Below, in pieces: positions 1-9,333 of a stretch of DNA of 64,000 nt. The DNA is from Sulfurisoma sp. (lineage in GTDB: Bacteria > Pseudomonadota > Gammaproteobacteria > Burkholderiales > Rhodocyclaceae). A program made the translations under genes and the position numbers. Position 1 is the stretch's first letter; the number at the start of each line of letters is the position of its first letter. The stretch is from assembly GCA_030691075.1 (NCBI GenBank), contig JAUYFI010000085.1, forward strand, positions 27,167-91,166. Reading direction: 5' to 3'. The notes under the pieces were generated by a model. That model was not told the origin of the DNA, did no database searches, and saw only the letters and a list, made by a program, of their open reading frames with translations.

Positions 1-1422
1 CTCAAGAGAGTAGAGAAGGTCAATCCGGCGGACTCATCGTGCCTTTCGTGCATGGCGTTCAACGCAACCTACCTTGGGGACGCGTCGCCGCATGACGTTT
101 ATGAAATGCACGCAGAATGGAGTCGCCGCTTCGAGGTGCAGCCTCAGGCGGAGGGAAAGGCGGAGGGCCCGGAAGCGCGCGTGGCGGGCTCGACCCGCCC
201 AACGAATGGCAGGCCGCTGCGAATTGCTTATGTGTCGGGCGACTTCAGTACCCATCCTGTCGGCCATCTGGTGCGGGACGTCGTCCGCAATCATGATGCC
301 GCGAAGGTAAGTATCACGTGCTATTCGATGATGCGCGGCGGTGATCAGATCACCGCGGCCATCAAGGAGGCCGCCGATTCATGGGTCGATATCCTGTTCA
401 TGGATGACGACGAACTGGAGCAGCGCATCCGTGACGACAAGATCGATATCCTGGTGGACCTGTCGGGGCACACGGCGTATCACCGCCTGTCGGTCTTCGT
501 GCGCAGACCTGCTCCTGTGCAAGTCACCTGGATCGGCTATTTCCATTCGACCGGGCTCAAGTGCATCGACTATTTCATTACCGATCCCTACACATCGCCC
601 CCCGGTTCGCCGCAGCTGTTTTCCGAGACGCCGGTCTACCTCCCGCATTCCCGCTTCTGCTATTCGCCGCCGGATTACGCACCTCCCGTTGCCCCCCTGC
701 CATGCCAGGAAAACGGATATGTGACATTTGGCTGCTTCAATCGCACGGACAAGTTGAGTCAGCCGGTAATCGAGCTCTGGTCGCGAATACTCCACGCCGT
801 ACCGGACAGCCGCATGGTATTGAAGGCGGGTTCCCTGCGCGACGAAGGCGTGCGCAAGGCCATGGAGGCCCGATTTGCGCACTACGGCATAGACCTGGGA
901 CGACTGGAATTGCGCCCCGCATCTCCGCACCTGGAAATGTTCCAGCAGTACGGCGATATCGACCTGGCGCTGGATCCATTTCCATTCAATGGCGGCATGA
1001 CCACCCTGGAAGCGCTGTGGATGGGCGTGCCGGTGCTGACTTTGGTGGGGCAAGGGGTCGTGTCGCGCCAGACCTACTCGGTGCTGAAGAACATCGGCCT
1101 GGCAGATGAGCTGGCTACACCGGATGTTGATGCATACGCGGCCAAAGCGATTGCCTTGGCGAACGACAGAATTTACCTTGCGCAGCTCAGGCAGGGATTG
1201 CGCGCCAGAATGGCCGCAAGCCCGGTATGTGATCCGGCGCAGTTTGCGCGGGACCTCGAATCACTGTTCGTGCGCATGTGGGACGCATATGAGCATGGAC
1301 AGAAGCTGCCAAGCGCCCTGATTCCTACAGGAGGAAGATCATGGCGCGCAAGGCAAGCGGATCAGATCAGCTGGCATCGGCCAGGGAGTTATTGCGGACG
1401 GCAAAGACGGCCGAAGCTCTGA
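1..1422 (+). CDS. OGT/SPINDLY-type O-linked GlcNAc transferase, 5'-truncated by window edge
   Basis: The frame is open from base 1, so the N-terminal (presumably TPR) part lies outside the window. What is visible is a glycosyltransferase family 41 catalytic region: an early RIAYVSGDFSTHPVGHL segment, DILVDLSGHT, QVTWIGYFHSTGL, and the C-terminal GGMTTLEALWMGVPVLTL motif that binds the UDP-sugar. Family members transfer GlcNAc, or another sugar, to Ser/Thr of proteins; the bacterial substrate cannot be told from sequence. The last 30 or so residues (from about 1320) run into the 5' end of the IS630-type transposase gene and do not look family-like, so the C-terminus was probably changed by that insertion. 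The catalytic core appears complete. The first in-window ATG is at 52 but is unlikely to be the true start. Confidence 0.85.
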   Translation, partial: LKRVEKVNPADSSCLSCMAFNATYLGDASPHDVYEMHAEWSRRFEVQPQAEGKAEGPEARVAGSTRPTNGRPLRIAYVSGDFSTHPVGHLVRDVVRNHDAAKVSITCYSMMRGGDQITAAIKEAADSWVDILFMDDDELEQRIRDDKIDILVDLSGHTAYHRLSVFVRRPAPVQVTWIGYFHSTGLKCIDYFITDPYTSPPGSPQLFSETPVYLPHSRFCYSPPDYAPPVAPLPCQENGYVTFGCFNRTDKLSQPVIELWSRILHAVPDSRMVLKAGSLRDEGVRKAMEARFAHYGIDLGRLELRPASPHLEMFQQYGDIDLALDPFPFNGGMTTLEALWMGVPVLTLVGQGVVSRQTYSVLKNIGLADELATPDVDAYAAKAIALANDRIYLAQLRQGLRARMAASPVCDPAQFARDLESLFVRMWDAYEHGQKLPSALIPTGGRSWRARQADQISWHRPGSYCGRQRRPKL

Positions 1423-1966
1423 GGACGGCGCAAGCGGTGTTGCTGCCATTGGAACTTGGGTTATCGCTGGAACAGACAGCGAAAGCCATCGGCCGTTCGG
1501 TAGGGGCGACGTGCAATTTGCGCACACGCTATTGCAAGGTGGCCCGTCACGAACGGGAAGCGCCGCGCCCCAAGAGCGCCTTGCGCAACCGCGCCAAGGC
1601 CTCACTGGAACGCGAGGCGCAGATTCTCGATGAAGTCCTTGAAGGGGCGATGCGTGGCGGCGTGGTCATCGTGCCGCCGCTCAAGGAGAAGATCGCGGAA
1701 CGGCTGGGCAAGCCGGTCGCGCTATCGACGATCTATCGCATGCTGGCGCGCAACGGATGGCGCAAGTTGGCCCCGGACACCGCCTACCCACAAGGCGACC
1801 CGGCGGCGCGCGAGGACTGGGGAAAAAACTTCAGGGGAGGCTGGACGAAATCGTAGCAGCCTGGAACAACGGCCGTCCGCTGCGGCTGATGTTCCAGGAC
1901 GAGGCGCGTTTCGGGCGTATCTCGGACACCCGCCACTGCTGGTGCCGCCGGCCGGCTCGCGCTTGA
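1341..1966 (+). pseudogene. IS630-type transposase, frameshifted and truncated
   Basis: A strong ribosome site (AGGAGGAAG, about 1329-1337) precedes ATG 1341. The first frame (1341-1856, 171 aa) carries an N-terminal helix-turn-helix (LSLEQTAKAIGRSVGA) and a winged-helix region (ALSTIYRMLARNGWRK). The protein continues one frame back with RLDEIVAAWNNG and LMFQDEARFGRI, the first aspartate block of the DDE catalytic domain, but stops at 1964-1966. The rest of the catalytic domain is missing. The frame change falls at A-AAA-AAC (1823-1829), a classic -1 slippery heptamer in phase with the first frame, so it may be programmed rather than damage. The loss of the C-terminal half makes the copy non-functional either way. 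Confidence 0.8.
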
Positions 1967-1998
1967 AGACCACTTGGTGGACGCGCTTCGCAAGCTAG
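1341..1998 (+). mobile_element. Remnant IS630-family insertion sequence
   Basis: Defined by the broken transposase above. Neither terminal inverted repeat nor a TA target duplication could be recognised: the left end merges with the glycosyltransferase 3' end and the right end is lost soon after 1966. Limits are therefore approximate. Confidence 0.6.
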
Positions 1999-2337
1999 AA
2001 AACTCCCCGGATCGGGTTAAAGGCATCACCGGATGGGAGTGAATTATTAATGCTACTTCTAATGCGAATTATAATAAGGCGGCACCTGCAACGAAATGGC
2101 CAGTGCGCTCCCGTGGTCCCGCACTGTACCCAACTACGGGAGATCGCTGATCGAAACAGCAGGGCGGGAACTTCCTTCCCCACTATGTCGCCCGTTCGAA
2201 TCAGCCCGATTTGCAGTGGATCATGAAGACGCCAAAGATCGTGCCTTCATCGGGCGAGCGCCAGAAACAGGCGAGCGAGGCGGGGCCCTTGGCTACTGAC
2301 ACGTCACCACGGCCGTCGGTGGCACCGGAGTCTGCTG
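1967..2337. other. Intergenic stretch with no recognisable gene
   Basis: About 370 bases between the transposase remnant and the stop of the secreted PKD protein. It includes an AT-rich patch (about 2040-2085) unlike its surroundings. Short frames exist, such as 2096-2299, but none has a family resemblance or a clear ribosome site. It may be residual insertion-sequence or other decayed DNA. Confidence 0.4.
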
Positions 2338-4644
2338 TCACGGAAATACTTCCCGTTGTTCCAGCGCCGGATAGTTCCCCCAGCGCAACTCGGGAAAGCG
2401 ATGCGTCTGTTGCCCATCATCCGTGACGGTGATGCTGAACTGACCGGGCTGGGTGCCAAGCAAATCGCCTAACCGCATCTCGGGAAACGATCCCCGCGGG
2501 AAGACGAAGGCCTGCTCGAATAATTGATCGCCATTGGGCAATGTCGTCCTGAGGTGCATTCCGACGGAGAACCCTCCCTGATTCAGCGCCAGCGCCACCG
2601 ACTGGATGGGCACAACGCCCGCGCGCACGATCGCGATGACGTCGAATTCGGTATCGCCCAGGTCGATCAATTGCGGAGCGACGCCTGCGGCGAGGACTTG
2701 CGGACCCACTCGCCGGATCCCCGCCTGACTGCTTACCGGCGTGGCCGGCGACGTGGCGCCTGTCGTGAGCTGAACATGGTTGCCGAATTCAACGTTCGGG
2801 AAACTGTGCGTCTGCTGGGCCACATCGGTGACGCTCATGTGAAACTGCGCGCTTGACGTCCCGAACAGGTCGCCCAGCACGGTGCCGCTCGGGAAGGTTC
2901 CTCGCGGGAAGGTGAGCGTCGTTTCGTACCGCTGATCGCCGCTGTAGTAGGTTCCGGCGTAATTCATCGCGGTCGCGAATCCGCCGCCATTGCTCGCGGT
3001 CTGCACGGTCTGGATGGGTGCCGCGCCTGGGCGAACCACCGCGAAGAGCCTGAAATCCGTGTCCGTCAGATCCACGGTAATCGGATCGAAACCGCCCATG
3101 ATGACCTGCGGGCGGAGTCGGGCCACGCCGCTGACGGCGATGGTGTCGGCGCTTACGGAGATGGTTTGCGTGGCGGAGGTGCGTGTTTGCCCGCTGGAAT
3201 TTGTCGTCGTGAGTGTCACGACGTGAATTCCGGTGCTGGAGTAGGTGTGTGTCGGATGGGTTTCGGTCGATGTCTGACCGTCGCCAAAGTCCCACCGGTA
3301 GGTCAGCAGGACATCCCAACTGGATGAACTGGTGGAGTTGTTGGTGAAACTCACCGTCAGCGGAACGATCCCCGATGCGGGGGCGACCTGGAAGGACGCG
3401 GTGAGTGTCGGAACCTCCGCCATCACGGTGGCGGTTCCGGTCAGGGTGATGCCGCTCTCCGCATGGCTGCCGGTAATGACGACAGCCGAAGACACGGCGA
3501 TCGAGCCGCGCGAGAGGATGCCGTTGGTGTCGATGGAAATGATCGCCGGGTCGGAGGAACTCCACGTGGCCGGCACGTATCGCAAGCTTCCATCGCTGTA
3601 AGCCGCCGTTGCGCTGCACAACTGCAACGCCGCAACGGTGGCACAGGACCCCGGAGGATCGCAGATGACGGGCGGAGGAATGCTCGCCGGGCACGCGATG
3701 GACAGTCCCGACAACGCCGCCGTGTCGGAAGACAGACTCACGCGGTAAATCGCACCCGGTCCGTCCTGCGTCCCGACGTTACCCTGATCGGTGACGTACA
3801 GCGCGTCATTGAGGAGGGTTACCCCCACGATTTGCACGAAGGGCGCTCCGCCGACGACGGCCGTCGGGATGCCGCCGCTGATGGGCAGACTCCAAACCGT
3901 GTTGGCCCCGCTGTCGGCGACGTAGATCGTGTTGTCACCCACGGCGATGCCCGTGATGTCGACGAAAGGCGAACCGACATGCAGCGTGGTGTAACTTCCG
4001 CCGCCAACGGGAAGCGACACGACCTGGGGAGGCGTCGTGCTGCAATTGCAGTTGCCGGGCTCACCCGAATCGGCGATGTAGAGCACACCGTTGTAATGGA
4101 CGATGCTGTTGTAGTGTTCGACGTCGAACCAGCCGCCGTAGCGCGCGTTTCCGATCAGGGTCAGACCGCTGCCATCCAGGCCGAGACGATGGACGAGACC
4201 TTGCACTTCGTCGACCGTGTAAAGATAGCTGCCGTCCGTGGTGATGCCGCTGCCGTCCGTGATGGTCGGATATGCCGAACTGCTTGTGGTGGTCCACACC
4301 GCCGTCGGCGTTGCCGTTGCCGGGGCGAGCGGTACGCGGAAAATCGCCGTGGCGGTGGACGGCCGGTCACCGTTGGGATCGATCCAGTACAGGGCATTTC
4401 CCGCCATGGTGAAATTCGCCGGGGCCACGCCGGTGTAAAGGACAGCCGCCGTCCCCCCGCCCGCCGGAACGGCAACCACGCTATCCCCGTCATTGAGATA
4501 GAGATAGGCGCCATCCCCGACGATGCGCCACGGATTGCCCAGCGCGCTCGTCTGAACGACACTTGTCGCGGCCAACGAACCTGCCCCAAGGCCCGCCACC
4601 CATGCGATCACAACTGCCGCGAACCACTTCCCCAACACGTTCAT
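2338..4644 (-). CDS. Secreted beta-propeller / Big2 / PKD protein with two C-terminal tandem modules
   Basis: Start chosen at 4644, preceded by GGAGG (4650-4654) and followed by a clear signal peptide (MNVLGKWFAAVVIAWVAGL, cleavage near SLA-AT). Residues about 30-320 form repeated blades of the DGxYLY...I(F/Y)RVPL type, as in NHL/SMP-30-like propellers. Next come a Big2-like immunoglobulin domain (TWSSSDPAIISIDTNGILS) and a PKD domain (YRWDFGDGQTSTETHPTHTY). The C-terminal part consists of two homologous modules of about 115 residues. Each starts with R(L/V)xPQVxxxG, contains (T/L)FPRG(T/S)FP...LGDL(F/L)GT and ends with T(H)(S/R)FPxxxxGN. No catalytic residues were recognised; it is probably an extracellular or surface protein of unknown ligand. 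The region is somewhat less GC-rich than its neighbours, suggesting an accessory gene. Confidence 0.85.
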   Translation of the reverse strand: MNVLGKWFAAVVIAWVAGLGAGSLAATSVVQTSALGNPWRIVGDGAYLYLNDGDSVVAVPAGGGTAAVLYTGVAPANFTMAGNALYWIDPNGDRPSTATAIFRVPLAPATATPTAVWTTTSSSAYPTITDGSGITTDGSYLYTVDEVQGLVHRLGLDGSGLTLIGNARYGGWFDVEHYNSIVHYNGVLYIADSGEPGNCNCSTTPPQVVSLPVGGGSYTTLHVGSPFVDITGIAVGDNTIYVADSGANTVWSLPISGGIPTAVVGGAPFVQIVGVTLLNDALYVTDQGNVGTQDGPGAIYRVSLSSDTAALSGLSIACPASIPPPVICDPPGSCATVAALQLCSATAAYSDGSLRYVPATWSSSDPAIISIDTNGILSRGSIAVSSAVVITGSHAESGITLTGTATVMAEVPTLTASFQVAPASGIVPLTVSFTNNSTSSSSWDVLLTYRWDFGDGQTSTETHPTHTYSSTGIHVVTLTTTNSSGQTRTSATQTISVSADTIAVSGVARLRPQVIMGGFDPITVDLTDTDFRLFAVVRPGAAPIQTVQTASNGGGFATAMNYAGTYYSGDQRYETTLTFPRGTFPSGTVLGDLFGTSSAQFHMSVTDVAQQTHSFPNVEFGNHVQLTTGATSPATPVSSQAGIRRVGPQVLAAGVAPQLIDLGDTEFDVIAIVRAGVVPIQSVALALNQGGFSVGMHLRTTLPNGDQLFEQAFVFPRGSFPEMRLGDLLGTQPGQFSITVTDDGQQTHRFPELRWGNYPALEQREVFP

Positions 4645-4817
4645 GAAATCCTCCCATCCCTCCCCGCTACTTTCTGTGTAGCACATGCAATGTCAATATA
4701 CAAGCCGGGTGCGGAAAGCCGGGGCCGCCGTGGCGGTGATGCCGACTTGCCCTGGCGCCCCCCCATCGGCAACTCCGGGTGTCTTGACCACTGGCTGTCG
4801 CGCCGGCTCTTCACCGA

Positions 4818-4823
4818 TATAAT
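4818..4823 (+). promoter_or_regulatory. Possible -10 box of the hemA operon
   Basis: A perfect TATAAT lies 29 nt before the hemA ATG. The -35 region at normal spacing (CTGTCG, 4795-4800) is weak; a better TTGACC at 4784-4789 is too far away. Tentative. Confidence 0.35.
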
Positions 4824-4852
4824 CGAGCGGTAAGGACTTTTCGGCATCGCCC

Positions 4853-6106
4853 ATGCAGCTTTTCGCTCTCGGCATCAATCACCACACGGCGCCGCTCGCC
4901 ATGCGCGAGCAGTTGGCGTTCGACCCCATGCGGCTGCAGCAGGCGCTGCACGATCTGCTGCGGGTCAAGCCGGTGCGCGAGGCGGCGATCCTGTCGACCT
5001 GCAACCGCACCGAGCTTTATTGCGCCGCCGACCAGGCCGCCGCCGCCGCCGACTGGCTGGCCGAGTACCATGCGCTTCCGCTTTCGAAGATCGAGCCCTA
5101 CCTCTACACCCACCCGCAGAAGGACGCCGTGCGCCACATGTTTCGCGTCGCCTCGGGCCTTGATTCCATGGTGCTGGGCGAGCCGCAGATTCTCGGTCAG
5201 ATGAAGCAGGCGGCGCGCGCCGCCGAGGAAGCCGGCACGCTCGGCGCGCTGCTGTCCAAGCTGTTTCAACGCACTTTTTCCGTGGCCAAGGAAGTGCGCT
5301 CGACCACCGCCATCGGCGCCAACATCGTCTCCATGGCCGCCGCCTCGGTGCATCTGTCGGCGCGCATTTTCGAGAGTATCGCCGGGCAGAAGGTGCTGTT
5401 CATCGGTGCCGGCGAGATGATCGAGCTATGCGCCGCGCATTTCGCCGGCGAGAAGCCGAAACGGCTGACGGTGGCCAACCGCACGCTGGAGCGCGCGCAG
5501 GTGCTGGCCGAGCGCTTCGGCGGCGACGCCATGCGTCTCGACGAGCTGTCCGAACGACTGGCCGAATACGACATCGTCGTGTCCTGCACGGCGAGCCAGT
5601 TGCCCATCGTCGGTCTCGGCATGGTCGAGCGCGCGCTCAAGGCGCGGCGTCACCGGCCGATGGTGATGGTCGACCTGGCGGTGCCGCGCGACATCGAGGC
5701 CGAGGTCGGCGAGCTCGACGATGCCTTTCTCTACACCCTCGACGATCTCGGCCAGATCGTCGAGCAGGGCATGGAATCGCGCCAGGCCGCCGTGGTCGAG
5801 GCCGAGGCCATCATCGACGACCGCGTGCGGAATTTCCTGCACTGGATGGACACGCGCGAGGTGGTGCCGACCATCCGGGCGCTGCGCGACGCCGCCGAGC
5901 GCACGCGCCGCCACGAGGTCGAGCATGCGCTGAAAATGATCCACCGCGGCGACGATCCGGCCGCCGTGCTGGAGGCGCTGTCGCACGGCCTGACCAACAA
6001 GCTGGTGCATCCGCCGACGCAGGCGCTCAACCAGGCCGAGGGCGAGGAGCGCGCGGAAGTGGCGCGGCTGCTCTCCCGCATCTACCGCCTCCACTCCGAA
6101 AACTAG
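4853..6106 (+). CDS. hemA: Glutamyl-tRNA reductase
   Basis: Reduces glutamyl-tRNA(Glu) to glutamate-1-semialdehyde with NADPH, the first step of C5 haem/tetrapyrrole synthesis. The protein is 417 aa, normal for the family. The catalytic cysteine is Cys50 in STCNRTE. The tRNA/substrate domain start ([13 protein letters not shown]) is at residues 7-19, the NADPH-binding segment ([14 protein letters not shown]) near residue 183, and a C-terminal helical dimerisation domain ends in [11 protein letters not shown]. prfA and prmC follow closely, the usual proteobacterial arrangement, so the three are probably co-transcribed. Confidence 0.97.
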   Translation: MQLFALGINHHTAPLAMREQLAFDPMRLQQALHDLLRVKPVREAAILSTCNRTELYCAADQAAAAADWLAEYHALPLSKIEPYLYTHPQKDAVRHMFRVASGLDSMVLGEPQILGQMKQAARAAEEAGTLGALLSKLFQRTFSVAKEVRSTTAIGANIVSMAAASVHLSARIFESIAGQKVLFIGAGEMIELCAAHFAGEKPKRLTVANRTLERAQVLAERFGGDAMRLDELSERLAEYDIVVSCTASQLPIVGLGMVERALKARRHRPMVMVDLAVPRDIEAEVGELDDAFLYTLDDLGQIVEQGMESRQAAVVEAEAIIDDRVRNFLHWMDTREVVPTIRALRDAAERTRRHEVEHALKMIHRGDDPAAVLEALSHGLTNKLVHPPTQALNQAEGEERAEVARLLSRIYRLHSEN

Positions 6107-6163
6107 CTTGCCTGCGCGGCCGCCGTCGCCATGACGGGGCGGTCGCGCGGCTATTCCATTGCC

Positions 6164-7240
6164 ATGAAGCCATCCATCCGCGGCAAACTCGAACGACTCG
6201 GCGCACGCCTGGCCGAGGTCGACGGCCTGCTGGCCGAAGAGTCGGCTGCGCGCGACATGGACAGGTTCCGCAAGCTCTCGCGCGAGCGCGCGGAGATCGA
6301 GCCGGTCGCGGCGCTCTATCACCAATTTCTGCGGGCCGAGAGCGATCTCGCCGCGGCCGAGGGCTGGCTGGCCGACCCCGAGATGAAGGCCATGGCGCGG
6401 GAAGAAATCGCGGCGGCGCAGGCGCGGCTGCCGGCGATCGAGCTGGATCTTCAGAAGCTGCTGCTGCCGAAGGACCCCAACGACGAGAAGAACATCTTCC
6501 TCGAGATTCGTGCCGGTACCGGTGGCGACGAGTCGGCTTTGTTCGCCGGCGATCTGTTCCGCATGTACTCGCGCTACGCCGAGCGCCAGCGCTGGAAGGT
6601 CGAGGTGGTGTCGCGGCACGAGTCCGACCTCGGCGGCTATCGCGAGGTCATCTGCCGCGTCGAGGGACAGGGCGCCTACTCGAAACTCAAGTTCGAGTCG
6701 GGTGGCCACCGCGTCCAGCGCGTGCCGGCGACCGAGGCGCAGGGCCGCATCCACACCTCCGCCTGCACGGTGGCGGTGATGCCCGAGGCCGACGAGCTGG
6801 TCGCGATCCAGATCAACCCGGCCGACCTGCGCATCGACACCTTCCGCGCCTCCGGCGCCGGCGGCCAGCACATCAACAAGACCGACTCGGCCGTGCGCAT
6901 CACCCACACCCCGAGCGGGCTGGTGGTCGAGTGCCAGGACGACCGCTCGCAGCACCGCAACAAGGCGCAGGCGATGAGCGTGCTGGCGGCGCGCCTGGCC
7001 GACATGCAGGAGCGCGAGCGGGCGCAAAAAATCGCCTCGACGCGCAAGTCGCTGGTGGGCAGCGGCGACCGCTCCGAGCGCATCCGTACCTACAATTTCC
7101 CGCAGGGCCGCGTCACCGACCACCGCATCAACCTCACGCTCTACAAGCTGGCGATGGTGATGGACGGCGATCTCGACGAACTGATCGGCGCGCTGACGGC
7201 CGAGCATCAGGCCGAACTGCTCGCGGCGCTGGCCGAGTGA
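6164..7240 (+). CDS. prfA: Peptide chain release factor 1
   Basis: Recognises UAA/UAG in the ribosomal A site and triggers peptidyl-tRNA hydrolysis. Start placed at MKPSIRGKL (6164), which gives 358 aa like family members; an upstream ATG at 6131 would add 11 atypical residues. Visible are the stop-codon recognition region with PAT in [14 protein letters not shown] and the universally conserved GGQ in [16 protein letters not shown] (about residues 232-234). The stop overlaps the GTG start of prmC (GTGA), so the factor and its own modifying methyltransferase are translationally coupled. Confidence 0.97.
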   Translation: MKPSIRGKLERLGARLAEVDGLLAEESAARDMDRFRKLSRERAEIEPVAALYHQFLRAESDLAAAEGWLADPEMKAMAREEIAAAQARLPAIELDLQKLLLPKDPNDEKNIFLEIRAGTGGDESALFAGDLFRMYSRYAERQRWKVEVVSRHESDLGGYREVICRVEGQGAYSKLKFESGGHRVQRVPATEAQGRIHTSACTVAVMPEADELVAIQINPADLRIDTFRASGAGGQHINKTDSAVRITHTPSGLVVECQDDRSQHRNKAQAMSVLAARLADMQERERAQKIASTRKSLVGSGDRSERIRTYNFPQGRVTDHRINLTLYKLAMVMDGDLDELIGALTAEHQAELLAALAE

Positions 7241-8070
7241 GTTCCATCGCCGGCGCGCTGGCCGCGGCACGTCAAGTCATCCCCATCGCCGAGGCACGGC
7301 TGTTGCTGCGCCATGTGCTCGGCGCCGGCGCCGCGTGGCTGGAGGCGCACCGCGACGACGCGCTGGCGCGAGCGGATGCCGAAGCCTTCGCCGCGCTGGT
7401 CGAGCGCCGCGCCGGCGGCGAGCCGGTGGCCTACCTGCTCGGCTTCCGCGAGTTCCACGGCCGCGAGTTTTCGGTGACGCCGGACGTACTGATCCCGCGG
7501 CCCGAGACCGAACTGCTGGTCGAGCTGGCGCGCGAGAAAGTTGAAAAAGTTGGCGCTGGCGAGACGGCGAATATTCTCGACCTCGGCACCGGCAGCGGCT
7601 GCGTGGCCATCACGCTGGCGCTGGAAATCCCCGGAGCCCGTGTCGCCGCCGCCGATATTTCCGCCGCGGCGCTGGCCGTCGCGCGCGCCAACGCGACATT
7701 GCTCGGCGCCGAGGTGAGCTTCGTCGAGAGCGACTGGTTCTCCGGCTTCGCCGGCCGGCGCTTCGACGTCATTGTCTCCAACCCGCCCTATGTCGCCGCC
7801 GCCGACCCGCATCTGAGCGAGGGCGACCTGCGCTTCGAGCCGCCGTCGGCGCTGGCCTGCGGCGCCGACGGCCTCGACGCGATCCGCCGCATCGTTACCG
7901 ACGCATCACGCTACCTCGAAGCGGGCGGCTGGCTGTTGCTCGAACACGGTTACGACCAGGCCGCCGTCCTGCGCGAACTGCTCGCCGCGGCCGGCTTTGC
8001 CGACATCGAGCAGCATCGCGACCTGGCCGGCATCGTGCGCGTTTCCGGTGGGCGATGGGCGGCCGCTTGA
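7237..8070 (+). CDS. prmC: Release factor glutamine methyltransferase
   Basis: N5-methylates the glutamine of the GGQ motif in RF1/RF2 using S-adenosylmethionine. GTG 7237 overlaps the prfA stop; the product is 277 aa. The SAM-binding motif [13 protein letters not shown] begins near residue 112 and the catalytic NPPY ([13 protein letters not shown]) near residue 182. Upstream is the PrmC/HemK N-terminal helical domain, with [19 protein letters not shown] and VLIPRPETE. Just before motif I is the peptide EKVGAGETA, encoded by a copy of the dispersed short repeat described separately; it lengthens the linker without touching catalytic motifs. Confidence 0.95.
   Translation: MSSIAGALAAARQVIPIAEARLLLRHVLGAGAAWLEAHRDDALARADAEAFAALVERRAGGEPVAYLLGFREFHGREFSVTPDVLIPRPETELLVELAREKVEKVGAGETANILDLGTGSGCVAITLALEIPGARVAAADISAAALAVARANATLLGAEVSFVESDWFSGFAGRRFDVIVSNPPYVAAADPHLSEGDLRFEPPSALACGADGLDAIRRIVTDASRYLEAGGWLLLEHGYDQAAVLRELLAAAGFADIEQHRDLAGIVRVSGGRWAAA
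7543..7569 (+). repeat. Dispersed short repeat, copy 1 (inside prmC)
   Basis: Core AAAGTTGGCGCTGGCG followed by AGACGGCG; read here as KVGAGETA. Confidence 0.7.
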
Positions 8071-8094
8071 CGAAACATCAGGATGCGATAAACT
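8067..8094 (+). promoter_or_regulatory. Putative sigma-70 promoter of grxD
   Basis: TTGACG (8067-8072) and TAAACT (8089-8094) separated by 16 bp, overlapping the prmC stop codon and about 40 nt before the grxD start. Confidence 0.5.
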
Positions 8095-8134
8095 AATAGC
8101 CGACAATTTCAATCAACTATTAGGAGCAACCCCG

Positions 8135-8458
8135 ATGGACGTCAAAGAGAAGATTCACGAAACCGTGACCGGCAACCCCGTGGTGCTGTTCATGAAGGGC
8201 ACGCCGCAGTTTCCGCAGTGCGGCTTTTCAGCCAAGGCCGTACAGATCCTCAAGGCCTGCGGCGTCGATACGTTCGCCACCGTCAATGTCCTGACCGAGC
8301 CCGAGATCCGCGCGGGCATCAAGGACTACGCCAACTGGCCGACCATTCCGCAGCTGTTCATCAACGGCGAGTTCATCGGCGGCAGCGACATCATGATGGA
8401 AATGTACCAGGCCGGCGAATTGCAGCAGAAGCTGCAGGGCATCGCCAAGGCCGTCTGA
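8135..8458 (+). CDS. grxD: Monothiol glutaredoxin, Grx4 family
   Basis: A 107-aa CGFS-type glutaredoxin. The active-site motif is C29-G-F-S in FPQCGFSAKA, preceded by FMKGTP; the glutathione-binding segments WPTIPQLFINGEFIGG and GGSDIMMEM are present. These proteins bind a glutathione-ligated [2Fe-2S] cluster and pass it to targets, often with BolA, rather than acting as general reductants. ATG 8135 has AGGAG (8122-8126) upstream. Confidence 0.95.
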   Translation: MDVKEKIHETVTGNPVVLFMKGTPQFPQCGFSAKAVQILKACGVDTFATVNVLTEPEIRAGIKDYANWPTIPQLFINGEFIGGSDIMMEMYQAGELQQKLQGIAKAV

Positions 8459-8470
8459 TCGGCCTTTCCG

Positions 8471-8500
8471 GCGCCCGCCGCAGCCCGAGGGCGGGAGCGC
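8471..8500. terminator. Possible hairpin between convergent grxD and the fructosamine-kinase-like gene
   Basis: Stem arms GCGCCCGCC (8471-8479) and GGCGGGAGCGC (8490-8500) pair with one bulged A. There is no T-run, so it is at best a Rho-assisted or stabilising hairpin. Confidence 0.3.
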
Positions 8501-8556
8501 ATGAGGCAGCGTCCCGGCCTGTCGCGGACGGGGCCCCTCGATATGCCAAATGCGGT

Positions 8557-9333
8557 TTACCCTTTCAGTTCCGCCAGCAGCTTCGCGATCATGCGCTTGG
8601 CCTGGCCGAGGTAGCCGGCGCCGAAGAGGTTGTAGTGGTTGAGGACGTGGTAGAGGTTGTAGAGCGTCTTGCGTGTCTCATAACCCTCGGATAGCGGCCA
8701 GGCCTCGCGGTAGGCGGCCTGGAAGGAATCGGGGAAGCCGCCGAACAGTTCCGACATCGCGATGTCGGCTTCCCGGTCGCCGTAATGGCAGGCCGGATCA
8801 AAGACCACCGGCGTACTGTCGGGGAGCATCCCGGCGTTGCCGCCCCAGAGGTCGCCGTGCAGCAGGCTGGGCGCGGGGTGGCCGGCGACGAAGAAGGCGG
8901 CGACCTTTTCCGTCAGTTCCTCGCCGTCCTGCAATGTCAGGCGATCCATGCCCTTGCCGCGGGCCAGCATCAATTGCGGCCGTAGCCGCCGCTCGGCGAA
9001 AAAGCGCGGCCAGCCGTCCATCCAGCCGTTCGCCTGCGGGCCGAGGCCGATGAAATTGTCGGTCGGCCAGCCGAATTGGGCTGCCGTGCTCCGATGCAGC
9101 GCGGCCAGTTGCCTGCCAAGCACCGCGCCGGCGGCGCGATCGAGCGGCCGCAATTCGAGGTACTCGAGTTCGAGAAAGGCCTGACCCCGCGCCGTCCCGC
9201 TGGCGCCGACTTTCGGCACGCGAACCAGCCCGCTGTCGCGCAGCGCGGCAAGTCCGGCGACCTCGGCCTCGAAGCGCGGCAGCGCGCCGGCCTCGGCGGT
9301 CTTGGTGAACAGGCGTTCGATGACGCGGCTCAG
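8557..9333 (-). CDS. Fructosamine-kinase-like protein lacking its N-terminal ATP loop
   Basis: Matches the fructosamine kinase / ketosamine-3-kinase fold: ALPRFEAEVAGLAALRDSG, GQAFLELEYL, catalytic SLLHGDLWGGNAG and VVFDPACHYGDREADIAMSELFGG. Intact members phosphorylate Amadori sugars on glycated amines. Homology begins only at RLFTKTAEAG (the lysine-bearing strand). The preceding glycine-rich strands, about 30-35 residues in the family, are absent because the upstream kinase gene occupies that DNA. No ATG, GTG or TTG exists in frame near the junction. The only candidate is a CTG (9333-9331) that overlaps the kinase stop as CTGA, used for these coordinates (258 aa). It may be a decaying gene, use CTG, or be joined to the kinase by frameshifting. 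Confidence 0.65.
   Translation of the reverse strand: MSRVIERLFTKTAEAGALPRFEAEVAGLAALRDSGLVRVPKVGASGTARGQAFLELEYLELRPLDRAAGAVLGRQLAALHRSTAAQFGWPTDNFIGLGPQANGWMDGWPRFFAERRLRPQLMLARGKGMDRLTLQDGEELTEKVAAFFVAGHPAPSLLHGDLWGGNAGMLPDSTPVVFDPACHYGDREADIAMSELFGGFPDSFQAAYREAWPLSEGYETRKTLYNLYHVLNHYNLFGAGYLGQAKRMIAKLLAELKG
9190..9216 (-). repeat. Dispersed short repeat, copy 2 (inside fructosamine-kinase-like gene)
   Basis: On the minus strand AAAGTCGGCGCCAGCG followed by GGACGGCG, read as KVGASGTA. Confidence 0.55.

Noticed and set aside
2096-2299. Small plus-strand frame (67 codons) after the IS630 remnant
   Set aside because: No ribosome site, no recognisable family, and it lies in mixed-composition debris; kept only as an unexplained stretch.
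4784-4789. TTGACC as the -35 box of hemA
   Set aside because: It is 28 bp from the TATAAT, far outside workable spacing, and no -10 lies at the right distance from it.
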